A DNA stretch of 31,470 bases from an uncultured Collinsella sp. (GTDB taxonomy: Bacteria > Actinomycetota > Coriobacteriia > Coriobacteriales > Coriobacteriaceae), in NCBI GenBank assembly GCA_900548935.1, contig URMR01000006.1, positions 1 to 31,470 of the forward strand. The letters are read 5' to 3'. The notes under the pieces are model-generated. The model was not told where the DNA came from. It saw only the letters and a program-made list of their open reading frames with translations, and did no database searches. Position numbers and translations under genes: made by a program. Position 1 is the stretch's first letter. Every line of letters begins with the position of its first letter. This document shows positions 1-7,419 of this stretch, piece after piece.

Positions 1-849
1 GCTATTTCACGGCAGCGAGGCGGTAAGGTACGCGCCTTGCTGGTTGCGCAGGAGTTGGTTGAGTTTCGCCCCTATTCCCAGATGGGAGATGAAGAGAAGA
101 AGGAATACAAAGGTTTGAAGGAGAGTGGGTCTTGGGTTAAAGATGAATTTCCCAGGAGACAAGACGCAGTTGATTTGGACGCCGTACGTTCCCTAGAGAA
201 ACGTTGCGGGACACGCTTCCGCGAGCTTTCAGGTACATTGCCAAAGGTCTTGGTAGGCGGCGCCATTGCCGTGGCGGCGGCCCTGGGCACAGGAGGAGTG
301 GCCGCGGCATTGGCTCCGGATATTGCTGTCGGTATCTTTGGAGGCTCGTTTGTCGGCCTTCACGGGGCTGCGCTCGTCAATGCGAGTCTTGCTGCTGCTG
401 GCGGCGGCGCCTTGGCCGCCGGCGGCATGGGCATGGCCGGTGGCACCGCTTTAATTGCTGGCGGCGGCGCTGCGTTTGGCCTTTTGGGTTCTAGCGGCGT
501 TGCCCTGGCGGCGTCGATGGGGGAGGACTATGCGCAGTTCGTGCTCGTTGAATGCTCAAGGCTTCTCGCATTTCTTGATGTGGCAACTGACCGCTGCCCG
601 CATGAGGGAGCCATTTTGGTGCAGAAGGCGGCCGAGGCCGTGCAGCGCAGCATCGCTGGTGTTGAGGAGGATGTCGAGAAGGAGAATGGAAAGGGGGACC
701 GCAGGAATGGCAGGTTGCTTAAGCAGTTGAAGAAGGGTCTTGGGTATTTGACTTCGACCCTTAAGCAGATCGAGAAGATGCAGAAGCGCCTTGGTGCCGC
801 CGGTGAGAGCGAGCCGCTCAACAGCTTGCCAGCATCGGGTGGCGAATAG
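1..849 (+). CDS. Glycine-rich (glycine-zipper-like) membrane protein, 5' end outside window
   Basis: I do not recognise the family. The frame is open from base 1, so the gene probably begins upstream; an internal TTG at 37 has no good SD and I do not trust it as the start. The visible part has a charged N-terminal section (nt 37-235), then a long block of Gly/Ala with small hydrophobic residues (about nt 235-500), rich in GxxxG-like spacing and GGG runs. A short helical segment follows, then a very basic, coiled-coil-like C-terminus (about nt 650-790). Gly-zipper blocks of this kind usually insert into or associate with membranes, so a membrane-active role is inferred. The next gene is a GmrSD-like nuclease, so the protein may belong to a defence or accessory islet, but no functional link is shown. 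Confidence 0.7.
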   Translation, partial: AISRQRGGKVRALLVAQELVEFRPYSQMGDEEKKEYKGLKESGSWVKDEFPRRQDAVDLDAVRSLEKRCGTRFRELSGTLPKVLVGGAIAVAAALGTGGVAAALAPDIAVGIFGGSFVGLHGAALVNASLAAAGGGALAAGGMGMAGGTALIAGGGAAFGLLGSSGVALAASMGEDYAQFVLVECSRLLAFLDVATDRCPHEGAILVQKAAEAVQRSIAGVEEDVEKENGKGDRRNGRLLKQLKKGLGYLTSTLKQIEKMQKRLGAAGESEPLNSLPASGGE

Positions 850-1301
850 GTCGGGGCGATTCGGCTGCAATTCCGTGTCATCATCGCCACCGCTTAAGAT
901 GGTCCCGTGTTTGCCCATCTTTTTGCGAGGCGCGATGAGCATGTCGGCGACTTGCTCGATGTCTGATTTGCCCTTCGATCAGTTCTTGTCGAGCTCCTTT
1001 GGGCGGGAGGGGCAGCGATCTAGATATCCGCTCTTGGCATATGAGACAAGAAACCCGTAAGTCTGTGGCAATGTCAAAAGGCATACACAAGTGTCAGTCT
1101 TTTGACATCGTATGATTTTGGGGAGTGGCGCGCAGCGATCGCGCGCCACCCTGACGGCGTAAGCGTTTGCTTGCGTTGTAAAATCTAACGATATGAGCAT
1201 CCCGGTTGCTTCTGTGCTTCGATGCTCTCGTCTTTGGCACCCTCCGCTCAGTGGGGGACTGACTGCAAACGGCGTAAACAAGAAAGAGGAGACAACCGCA
1301 A
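850..1301. other. Non-coding gap with two hairpins
   Basis: About 450 bases with no credible gene; the short ORFs on both strands have no SD and no recognisable protein. It holds a 10-bp inverted repeat, ATGTCAAAAG at 1071-1080 with CTTTTGACAT at 1099-1108, whose loop contains a second small palindrome (ACACAAGTGT, 1085-1094). A GC-rich 9-bp stem follows, GTGGCGCGC at 1125-1133 with GCGCGCCAC at 1141-1149. Neither has a T-tract, so these are not standard terminators. The SD of the next gene (GAGGAG) lies just upstream of 1302. Confidence 0.6.
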
Positions 1302-3425
1302 ATGAAAGCAACCGAGGCAAATCTACTAGACCTTATGGGCGTGGCGAAGATGCAGTTTGTCATTCCCGTGTACCAGCGAGTTTACTCGTGGAGCGTAAAA
1401 GAGTGCGAGGTGCTTTGGGATGACGTCATGCGCGCTGGCCGTGATGGCGTATCGCACTTCGTGGGGTCGATGCTCTATATCCCCGAGTCCGAGAGCTCTG
1501 CCACGAGTATTTCGCGCGTGCTCCTGATTGACGGGCAGCAGCGCATGACGACGTTTTCGTTGATGATCGCTGCTTTGGCTGACTATCTGGAGGGTAATCC
1601 CGATAAGGCCGACTTCCTTGGCGATCTCAAGATCTCGGCGCTGCGGAAGAACTACCTCTTTAACGATGACGACTACAACGGTCTAGCGCGCTACAAATTG
1701 GTGCTCTCGCAGGACGATTAAGAGACGCTGTTCTCCATCGTGTCTAGGTCACCCGTGCCGGATGAAAAATCGGATCGGATTGTCGAGAACCATGCGTTCT
1801 TCCGCGAGAAGATGCGTGGTAAATCATTTGACCCGGCAAGGCTTTGGGCGGGGCCAAACCGTGTGCAGGTCATCGACACTAAGCTCACCGCTGGCGTCGA
1901 TAATGCCCAGCTCATATTTGAGTCCATGAACTCCAAGGGCAAGCCGCTCACGCCTATCGACCTCATTCGTAACTACGTTCTTATGTCGCTTCCCAACGAC
2001 GAGCAGACCAAGCTCTACGAGGGTTACTGGCATCCGCTCGAGCGCTTGTTCGGAAAAGGCGGCGAAGAAGAGTTCAATGCATTTATCTGGTACTGGCTGT
2101 GGCTTAAAGTTCCCAATAGGATGCCGAAGGAGAACGAGGCCTACTACGAGTTTAAGCGCTATTTCGCCGACGACTACGATGGTGACACCGAGGGTCTGCT
2201 TAAGGAGCTGCGCGGGTATGCACATAGATACGCCAGTCTGTTCCTTGGTAAGGAGAAGGACGACGGACTGCGCCGAGTGTTCGGCAGAATCGTAAGCCTC
2301 GACGTGAAGCAGATAAGGCCCCTCTTAATGTTGCTTTATTCGGTTTACGAGGGGAATGGACTAGACCGCAATGCGTTTTTACGTATCTGCGAGACTATCG
2401 AGTCGTTTCTGTTCAGGCGAGCGGTTTGCGGCAGACTTACCACGGGCCTAAATAATTTCTTTGCCGGCATGTATCGCAATCTCGAGCAGCAGGACGATAT
2501 CGAGGAGTACGTTACGGCGATGCTCCTTATCCACAGCAGCGGTATGACCGCATACTTTCCGACAGACGAGCATTTTGTCGAGGAGTTTAAGGCGCGTGAC
2601 TGCTACAACCGCTTCTCTAAAAAGCGCTATTACCTGGAACGCATGGAGAACTGGCACCACCCGAAGGAGTCCATCTCAGCCGACGATTACCAGATCGAGC
2701 ACATCATGCCCCAGACGATTGATGATGAGCACGGCTGGAAGGAATCGCTTGGTGAGAACTGGGAAGACGTCCACGACAGGCTGTGCAACAACTTGGGAAA
2801 TCTTACGCTGACGGGCTACAACCAGGAGTACTCAAACCGGTCGTTCTCGGACAAGCTCAATCTGCCTGACGTCGGATTTAAGTGCAGCCCGCTCTACCTA
2901 AACAAATCGATTGTCTCGCATGAAAAATGGGGTGAGGAAGAGATTGGGCAGCGCGCGGACGAGCTGGCGAAAGAAACGTGCGAGATATGGAAGTATCCCG
3001 ACCTTCCGGCAGACGTCGTCGACAAGTACCGTCCTTCTCGTGGGGAGTCTGACGAGGCTCCTGTCTGGACTCTGCAGGAGAACCACCCCACCTTTGCCGA
3101 AGGTGGGCTCAACCAGAAGCTTTTCGATGAGGTGCGCGAGTCCGTTCTGAGTGGTAACCCTTCGTGGGAGTCCTACATAGCTAAGTACTATGTAGGCTTC
3201 AGGTCGGGCAAGCGAAAGTTGCATGCCGTGCTAGAAGGCAGGACCAGCAACGGTGGTTGGATTGCCGTCGGCCTGGCAAAGAGTGTGGATGATCTAACGG
3301 ATCCAGAGGACATATGCCAGGACAAACGCACGCAGGGTGGATTTGGCCCGGGCCTACCAACCTATGTTGCCCTTCGGAATGCTGATGACATTCCCGCGGT
3401 ACTCGATCTTATAAAGCAGTGCTAG
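1302..3425 (+). pseudogene. GmrSD-like DUF262/DUF1524 nuclease interrupted by an in-frame TAA
   Basis: Two ORFs, 1302-1721 and 1740-3425, lie in the same frame and together encode one family-typical protein of about 707 codons; only the TAA at codon 140 (1719-1721) separates them. The N-terminal DUF262 domain shows IPVYQRVYSW and LIDGQQRMTT, the GmrS-type nucleotide-binding/NTPase signature. The C-terminal half has a DUF1524 HNH-type motif (IEHIMPQ, then NNLGNLTLT) and a tail resembling DUF5655. GmrSD-type proteins are type IV restriction enzymes that cut modified phage DNA. Around the stop the reading is LSQDD-stop-ETLFSI, where relatives usually have a DKET-like stretch, so a lysine AAA/AAG to TAA change is the simplest explanation. 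The start ATG has a good SD (GAGGAG). Restart at GTG 1740 has no clear SD. Sequencing error, recent inactivation or a mixed (phase-variable) population are all possible. Confidence 0.85.
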
Positions 3426-3430
3426 GTTAA

Positions 3431-3453
3431 AGGCCGGGAATCTAATTCCCGGC
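3431..3453. terminator. Hairpin between convergent genes
   Basis: Perfect 10-bp stem GGCCGGGAAT / ATTCCCGGCC with a 3-base loop, six bases after the stop of the nuclease gene and about 40 bases beyond the end of the minus-strand small ORF. There is no long T-tract on either side. Its position between converging genes suggests a bidirectional terminator. Confidence 0.55.
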
Positions 3454-3492
3454 CCTTGCCATCTCGGAATTGCCGATGGCTTATCTGCCCAC

Positions 3493-3786
3493 CTACACCC
3501 CCGCAATCCCGCGCGCCGCGCTCAGCAGCTCGTACTCCCTCTGGCTCCACTGGTGCAGCTCGGCCGCGTGCACGGCGTCGCGACACAGGTCCAGGAACAC
3601 CTCGGTGCCCTCGCAGAAGCACTCGCGGGCAAAGGCGCCGGATCCGTCCGCAACGCACGCACCGTCGGCAAAAAGCTTCCAGCTGGACGGCTCGCGCGAG
3701 CCGTCTCCGAGCAGCTTGATCTGCAGAACATGTGGGCCGCCAGCGGCACATGGCCCTTCTTCCAACGCCTGCACCGTATAGCGCAT
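3493..3786 (-). CDS. Small conserved-looking hypothetical protein, 97 aa
   Basis: I do not recognise the family. Of the overlapping frames here, this one has the most protein-like composition: it is mixed acidic/hydrophobic and lacks the Arg/Pro/Ser bias of the shadow frames. The likely core is a beta-rich N-terminal half (residues about 1-50) followed by a helical stretch with several acidic and Cys residues. The ATG at 3786 has no SD. A TATACT box at 3799-3804 (minus strand) is so close that the mRNA could be nearly leaderless. The frame stays open upstream to about 3873 but offers no ATG or GTG start with an SD. It converges with the broken nuclease gene. Function unknown. Confidence 0.5.
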   Translation of the reverse strand: MRYTVQALEEGPCAAGGPHVLQIKLLGDGSREPSSWKLFADGACVADGSGAFARECFCEGTEVFLDLCRDAVHAAELHQWSQREYELLSAARGIAGV

Positions 3787-3809
3787 CTGGAGGGACAGAG
3801 TATAAAATC

Positions 3810-3853
3810 CGGAAAAGTGTCGAAATAGGCACCTTAAAACTTCGGAAAAGTGT
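3810..3853. repeat. Direct repeat pair CGGAAAAGTGT
   Basis: The 11-mer CGGAAAAGTGT occurs at 3810-3820 and again at 3843-3853, exactly 33 bp (about three helical turns) apart, just upstream of the small minus-strand ORF. Such spacing suits a protein binding the same face of DNA, or a dispersed repeat unit. Which of these applies is not decided by the sequence. Confidence 0.5.
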
Positions 3854-3923
3854 AGCTGGATGACAAAACAGCACTAAGAAGCTGGTGCTGGATGCGGGAT
3901 CCTGTGGCCGCCTTCAGCCCTCG

Positions 3924-4910
3924 CTACTCGTCGTCCCCGTCGTTGGGGTCGCCCTTGAGGGTGTTGATGTCCAGGTACTGGTTATCGTCCTCTTTTTGCT
4001 GGGTTTCCGACTCCGCTTGGGTGGGGCCGCGGAACAGCTGGAATCCTTCAAACGCAATGACACCGAGCAGGGCAATGATAATGGCGATAAAGGCAACCTT
4101 GACTGCCTGCGGAAATTCCGAGAAACGCAGTGCCTTTTCCTCGGCGTAATAATCGGCGAAGCGCTCTTCGCCCGTGCTTTTGGTATACGCCGGCGCGGAC
4201 GCGGCCTCCGGGTCATATTCCGGTGCGGGCGTGGCAGCGTACGGATCGTCGAGATAATCGCTCGACGCGGTGCCATAGTCCTCGGTCTCGATGCGACTGT
4301 TGCCAGCATAGCCATCGGAATAATCGGAATATGCCGTACCGCCCTCATAGTCTGCGGCGCTCGTGTTGGCGGCAAAAAGCGGGTTAACTGGAACGTCGAG
4401 CGCCGGCATGCCGGTAGAGGTCTCATCCAGATCGGTTGCAGCCCAGGAATCGTAGGCAACCTGATGGGCAACGGGCTCATCGAGCCTTGCGACCGGAGGC
4501 TTGCGTGCCGCAGGAACAGGCAACTGCTGGGCGCTGTACATAACAGTGCTGTCGGCCGATTTGCCCTGCGTCGCTGCAGCGAGAAATGCCGCCGTCTCGG
4601 ACGGGTCGCTTGCGGGGCGGGGAGCGGGCGTGGGCGCCGAAGTGGGTGCGGGTGTAGGCGCGGGCGTCGAAACAGCCGACTGCGCAGGAGTCGGCGCAGA
4701 TGCGGTCTTAGGCGCAAGTGCGGGATTGGGGCTTGACGGGCGAGCCCCGCCGCCCATGAGTTCGTCGGCGGTCCACGGGCGATCATTCATCACATCGTCA
4801 AGGCTTAGCGAAAACAGGTCGTCTTCACCCTCATCGAACATGCGGTGCACATGTCCACCAATTGCCGGAATCAATCCGCGACCGGTGCATGATGCCTTGC
4901 TCAACGCCAT
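3924..4910 (-). CDS. Pro/Ala-rich single-pass membrane protein, 328 aa
   Basis: Function unknown. From the N-terminus: an acidic segment (DEGEDDLFSLSLDDVM), a long low-complexity region rich in Ala, Pro, Thr and Ser, a Tyr/Asp/Ser-rich stretch with repeated YSD/YGD-like motifs, then one hydrophobic helix (AVKVAFIAIIIALLGVIAF) about 60 residues from the end and a short acidic tail. The layout suggests a large disordered cytoplasmic part, one membrane anchor and a short outside tail. I chose ATG 4910 because AAAGG lies about 10 bases upstream. A second ATG at 4841 (MFDEGEDD) is a fair alternative because the acidic motif starts there. The longer ORF reaching 5174 is rejected, as its extra N-terminus is Ser/Pro/Arg noise with no SD. 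Confidence 0.75.
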   Translation of the reverse strand: MALSKASCTGRGLIPAIGGHVHRMFDEGEDDLFSLSLDDVMNDRPWTADELMGGGARPSSPNPALAPKTASAPTPAQSAVSTPAPTPAPTSAPTPAPRPASDPSETAAFLAAATQGKSADSTVMYSAQQLPVPAARKPPVARLDEPVAHQVAYDSWAATDLDETSTGMPALDVPVNPLFAANTSAADYEGGTAYSDYSDGYAGNSRIETEDYGTASSDYLDDPYAATPAPEYDPEAASAPAYTKSTGEERFADYYAEEKALRFSEFPQAVKVAFIAIIIALLGVIAFEGFQLFRGPTQAESETQQKEDDNQYLDINTLKGDPNDGDDE

Positions 4911-5034
4911 TCTGTTCCATCCTTTCGAAATACTAATGACATCGATTATATGGAACTTCCCAAGCGGCCCGGTCTTGGATTCGTGCTTTCCAGAACTCGC
5001 ACCCAAAAGGGGGAGGGGCAATCCGGGCGAGTGC

Positions 5035-5688
5035 CTACTTGTCGCCGGCCGCCGCCTTGGCCTCATTGAGGTAGCTATAGAAGCTGTACTTGGAGATGCC
5101 AAAGAACTCGCAGGCGCGCTCGCTCGACTTGGAAATGAGAAAGGCGCCGCGACGGTCGAGGTAGCCAATGGCACGAATGCGCTCGTCTTTGGTCATGAGT
5201 GCCGCGGGCTTGCCCACAAACTGCTCGCACTCGTGCAGCAGGTCCTCGAGCAGGTCGCCGATGTTCTTGGTAATAGGCTCGGGCTCGGTATAGCCCGTGC
5301 CGCCGGTGCCGGTAAAGGCGTCGAGCGAACGCTCAAAAGCCTTCATAAGCGTAATGTCAAAGTTGATGCCCAAAATGCCGACGGGTTTGCCCTCATCGTT
5401 GCGGATAAAGATCGTCGAGGACTTGAGCAGCTTGCCATCGGTGGTTTTGGTGAGGTATGGCTCGCGGTCGTGTACGTCGGTGGCGCCCTCGTGCATGGAC
5501 TCAAACACGATATGGCTGGGGCCGTCACCCAGTTTGCGTCCGCTGACGTGGCCGTTTTCGATCACTACGATGGAGTGGTCCACGTCCTCGGTCTCCAGAT
5601 CGTGGACGACGACTTCGCAGTTGGGGCCAAATTGGAGCGCCAGGCCGTGTGCAAGGCGCTTATAAAACTCAATCTGTGCGGGGGTCAT
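5035..5688 (-). CDS. YheO/DauR-type transcriptional regulator, 217 aa
   Basis: A two-domain regulator. The N-terminal YheO-like PAS domain (residues about 5-120) contains the typical VVHDLE and GILGINFDIT segments and probably senses a small molecule. The C-terminal DauR-like helix-turn-helix (about 155-215) includes DERIRAIGYLDRRGAFLISK and a GISKYSFYSYL recognition helix. DauR-type proteins control D-amino-acid and related catabolic genes. Start ATG 5688 follows a strong SD (AGGAAGG); the in-frame ATG at 5763 would add residues not typical of the family. The gene is divergent from dpaL across a 277-bp gap, so control of the dpaL-ygeY-ygeW genes is the natural inference. The ligand is unknown. 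Confidence 0.88.
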   Translation of the reverse strand: MTPAQIEFYKRLAHGLALQFGPNCEVVVHDLETEDVDHSIVVIENGHVSGRKLGDGPSHIVFESMHEGATDVHDREPYLTKTTDGKLLKSSTIFIRNDEGKPVGILGINFDITLMKAFERSLDAFTGTGGTGYTEPEPITKNIGDLLEDLLHECEQFVGKPAALMTKDERIRAIGYLDRRGAFLISKSSERACEFFGISKYSFYSYLNEAKAAAGDK

Positions 5689-5965
5689 AGGTGCCTTCCT
5701 AAAAATTAGTTTGGGCTCACTGTGCCATAAACCACACATGACCGCAAACAAATCCATCAACAAGGCAATTCATGACCGTTCGGCGGCGAAAAAGTACCGA
5801 TTGCGGCAACAAACAATTCGTTAGATATACCAATCAAAAAGTGTGATAGAACATTACTAACAAACTTTTTGTTTGGCATCCACATAAAAGTTCAGTCGTG
5901 TGAATGGGATCGGGCTGAAACGCGTATGCGGGGGCCGGCAAGAGAGGACTTAAGGAGTTCACCGT
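5689..5965. promoter_or_regulatory. Divergent promoter region of regulator and dpaL
   Basis: 277 AT-richer bases between divergent genes. A palindrome CAAAC-TTTTT-GTTTG lies at 5861-5875 and related CAAACAA words occur at about 5745 and 5810; these could be operator half-sites. A weak promoter-like pair on the plus strand is TTGCGG (5801-5806), 17 bases, GATATA (5824-5829). The SD of dpaL (TTAAGGAG) lies at about 5950-5957. All site assignments are by eye. Confidence 0.45.
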
Positions 5966-7180
5966 ATGGCCGATAAGATCCAGTGGGCGGGCAACACGAT
6001 GCCCAAGAGCGATGACAAGCACTTGGGAATCATGAGCCTCGACCACGTGAAGAAGGCCCGCGCCTTCCACCAGTCGTTCCCCCAGTACACCGTCACTCCG
6101 CTTGCTCGCCTGGACGGTCAGGCCGCGCGCCTGGGCCTGTCCAACCTGTGCGTTAAGGACGAGAGCTATCGCTTTGGCCTCAACGCCTTTAAGGTCCTGG
6201 GCGGCTCGTTTGCCATGGCCAACTATATTGCCGACGAGACCGGCAAGGACGTTGCCGACTGCACCTTCGATTACCTGACCTCCGATCAGCTTGCCAAGGA
6301 CTTTGGCCAGGCTACCTTCTTTACCGCCACCGACGGCAACCATGGCCGCGGCGTGGCGTGGGCTGCCAACAAGCTGGGCCAGAAGGCCGTCGTGCACATG
6401 CCCAAGGGTTCCACCAAGCCCCGCTTCGATAACATCGCCGCCGAGGGCGCCACGGTGACCATCGAAGAGGTCAACTACGACGAGTGCGTGCGCATGGCCG
6501 CCGCCGAGGCCGACGCCTGCGAGCGCGGCGTCATCGTTCAGGACACCGCCTGGGAGGGCTACGAGAAGATTCCGTCCTGGATCATGGAGGGTTACGGCAC
6601 CATGGCTTCCGAGGCTGCCGAGCAGCTGCGCGAGATGGCCATCAACCGCCCGACGCACGTGTTTGTCCAGGCTGGCGTGGGTTCGCTCGCCGGCGCCGTG
6701 GTGGGCTACTTCACCAACCTGTATCCCGATAACCCGCCCACCTTCGTCGTGGTTGAGTGCGCGCCTGCCGCCTGCCTGTACAAGGGTGCTGCCGCCGGCG
6801 ACGGCGATCCGCGCATCGTGGACGGCGACATGCCTTCCATCATGGCCGGTCTGTGCTGCGGCGAGCCCAACATTCTGGGCTGGGATATCCTGCGCAACCA
6901 CGCCACCGCCTTCGTGTCCTGCCCCGACTGGGTCACCGCTCGCGGCATGCGCACCCTGGGCGCTCCCGAGAAGGGCGACCCGCGCGTCATTTCCGGCGAG
7001 TCCGGCGCTGTGACCACCGGCCTGGTCGAGACCCTCATGCTCGATCCCGAGTACGCCGAGCTCAAGGAGCTCATCGGCCTGGACAAGACGAGCTCCGTGC
7101 TCTGCTTCTCCACCGAGGGCGACACCGATCCGGATCAGTACCGTCGCATCGTCTGGGAGGGCGAGTACCCGACTTGCTAG
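5966..7180 (+). CDS. dpaL: Diaminopropionate ammonia-lyase (YgeX), 404 aa
   Basis: A fold-type II PLP enzyme that splits 2,3-diaminopropionate into pyruvate and two ammonia. The PLP lysine is K76 in LNAFKVLGGS, the acidic catalytic motif is in ATDGNHGRG (D123), and a later VQDTAWEGYE motif (D193) matches the second conserved Asp of the E. coli enzyme. Length fits the family (about 400 aa). ATG follows a strong SD (AAGGAG). Lysine is almost always AAG and most third positions are C or G, which suggests high expression. It is the first gene of the dpaL-ygeY-ygeW series. In E. coli and other anaerobes this gene travels with ygeW, ygeY and hyuA in a ureide/purine-linked cluster, so the true substrate may be a pathway intermediate rather than free diaminopropionate. 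Confidence 0.96.
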   Translation: MADKIQWAGNTMPKSDDKHLGIMSLDHVKKARAFHQSFPQYTVTPLARLDGQAARLGLSNLCVKDESYRFGLNAFKVLGGSFAMANYIADETGKDVADCTFDYLTSDQLAKDFGQATFFTATDGNHGRGVAWAANKLGQKAVVHMPKGSTKPRFDNIAAEGATVTIEEVNYDECVRMAAAEADACERGVIVQDTAWEGYEKIPSWIMEGYGTMASEAAEQLREMAINRPTHVFVQAGVGSLAGAVVGYFTNLYPDNPPTFVVVECAPAACLYKGAAAGDGDPRIVDGDMPSIMAGLCCGEPNILGWDILRNHATAFVSCPDWVTARGMRTLGAPEKGDPRVISGESGAVTTGLVETLMLDPEYAELKELIGLDKTSSVLCFSTEGDTDPDQYRRIVWEGEYPTC

Positions 7181-7307
7181 CAGACTGACCTGTCCGGAGG
7201 CAGCCGGAGGACTTTACTCCCTGCTCGGACAGTCCTGCTCGCACGGAGAGCACATTAAGTGCTCTCCGGCTCGTGCGGAACTCGCGACGGAGCAAACATA
7301 TGCTCCG
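7179..7307 (+). other. Structured RNA region between dpaL and ygeY
   Basis: Three consecutive stem-loops fill the first half of the 239-bp gap. (i) AGCAG (7179-7183) plus CTGTCCG (7190-7196) pair with CGGACAG (7226-7232) plus CTGCT (7235-7239), with an inner GGAG/CTCC stem. (ii) CGCAC and GGAGAGCAC (7240-7253) pair with GTGCTCTCC (7259-7267) and GTGCG (7273-7277), with an asymmetric bulge. (iii) CGGAGCA (7288-7294) pairs with TGCTCCG (7301-7307). None is followed by a T-tract. The first stem overlaps the dpaL stop codon. An mRNA-stabilising or processing element, or a cis-regulatory RNA, is inferred. Confidence 0.55.
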
Positions 7308-7419
7308 CCACCCTACGTCTACTTGCTTGCCGGGCACTCGACCTCACGCTGCTTGGCACAAGTGATCTATCTGAAAGAAATCCACCTGTAGGTAAACCCT
7401 TGTAGAAAGGTTGACTGTT

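Noticed and set aside
1719..1721. Programmed recoding of the internal stop
   Set aside because: The codon is UAA, not UGA or UAG, and no recoding structure is visible; mutation or error is simpler.
3422..3874. 150-codon minus-strand frame overlapping the small orphan ORF
   Set aside because: Arg/Ala/Cys-rich composition typical of an out-of-frame reading, and it crosses the convergent hairpin.
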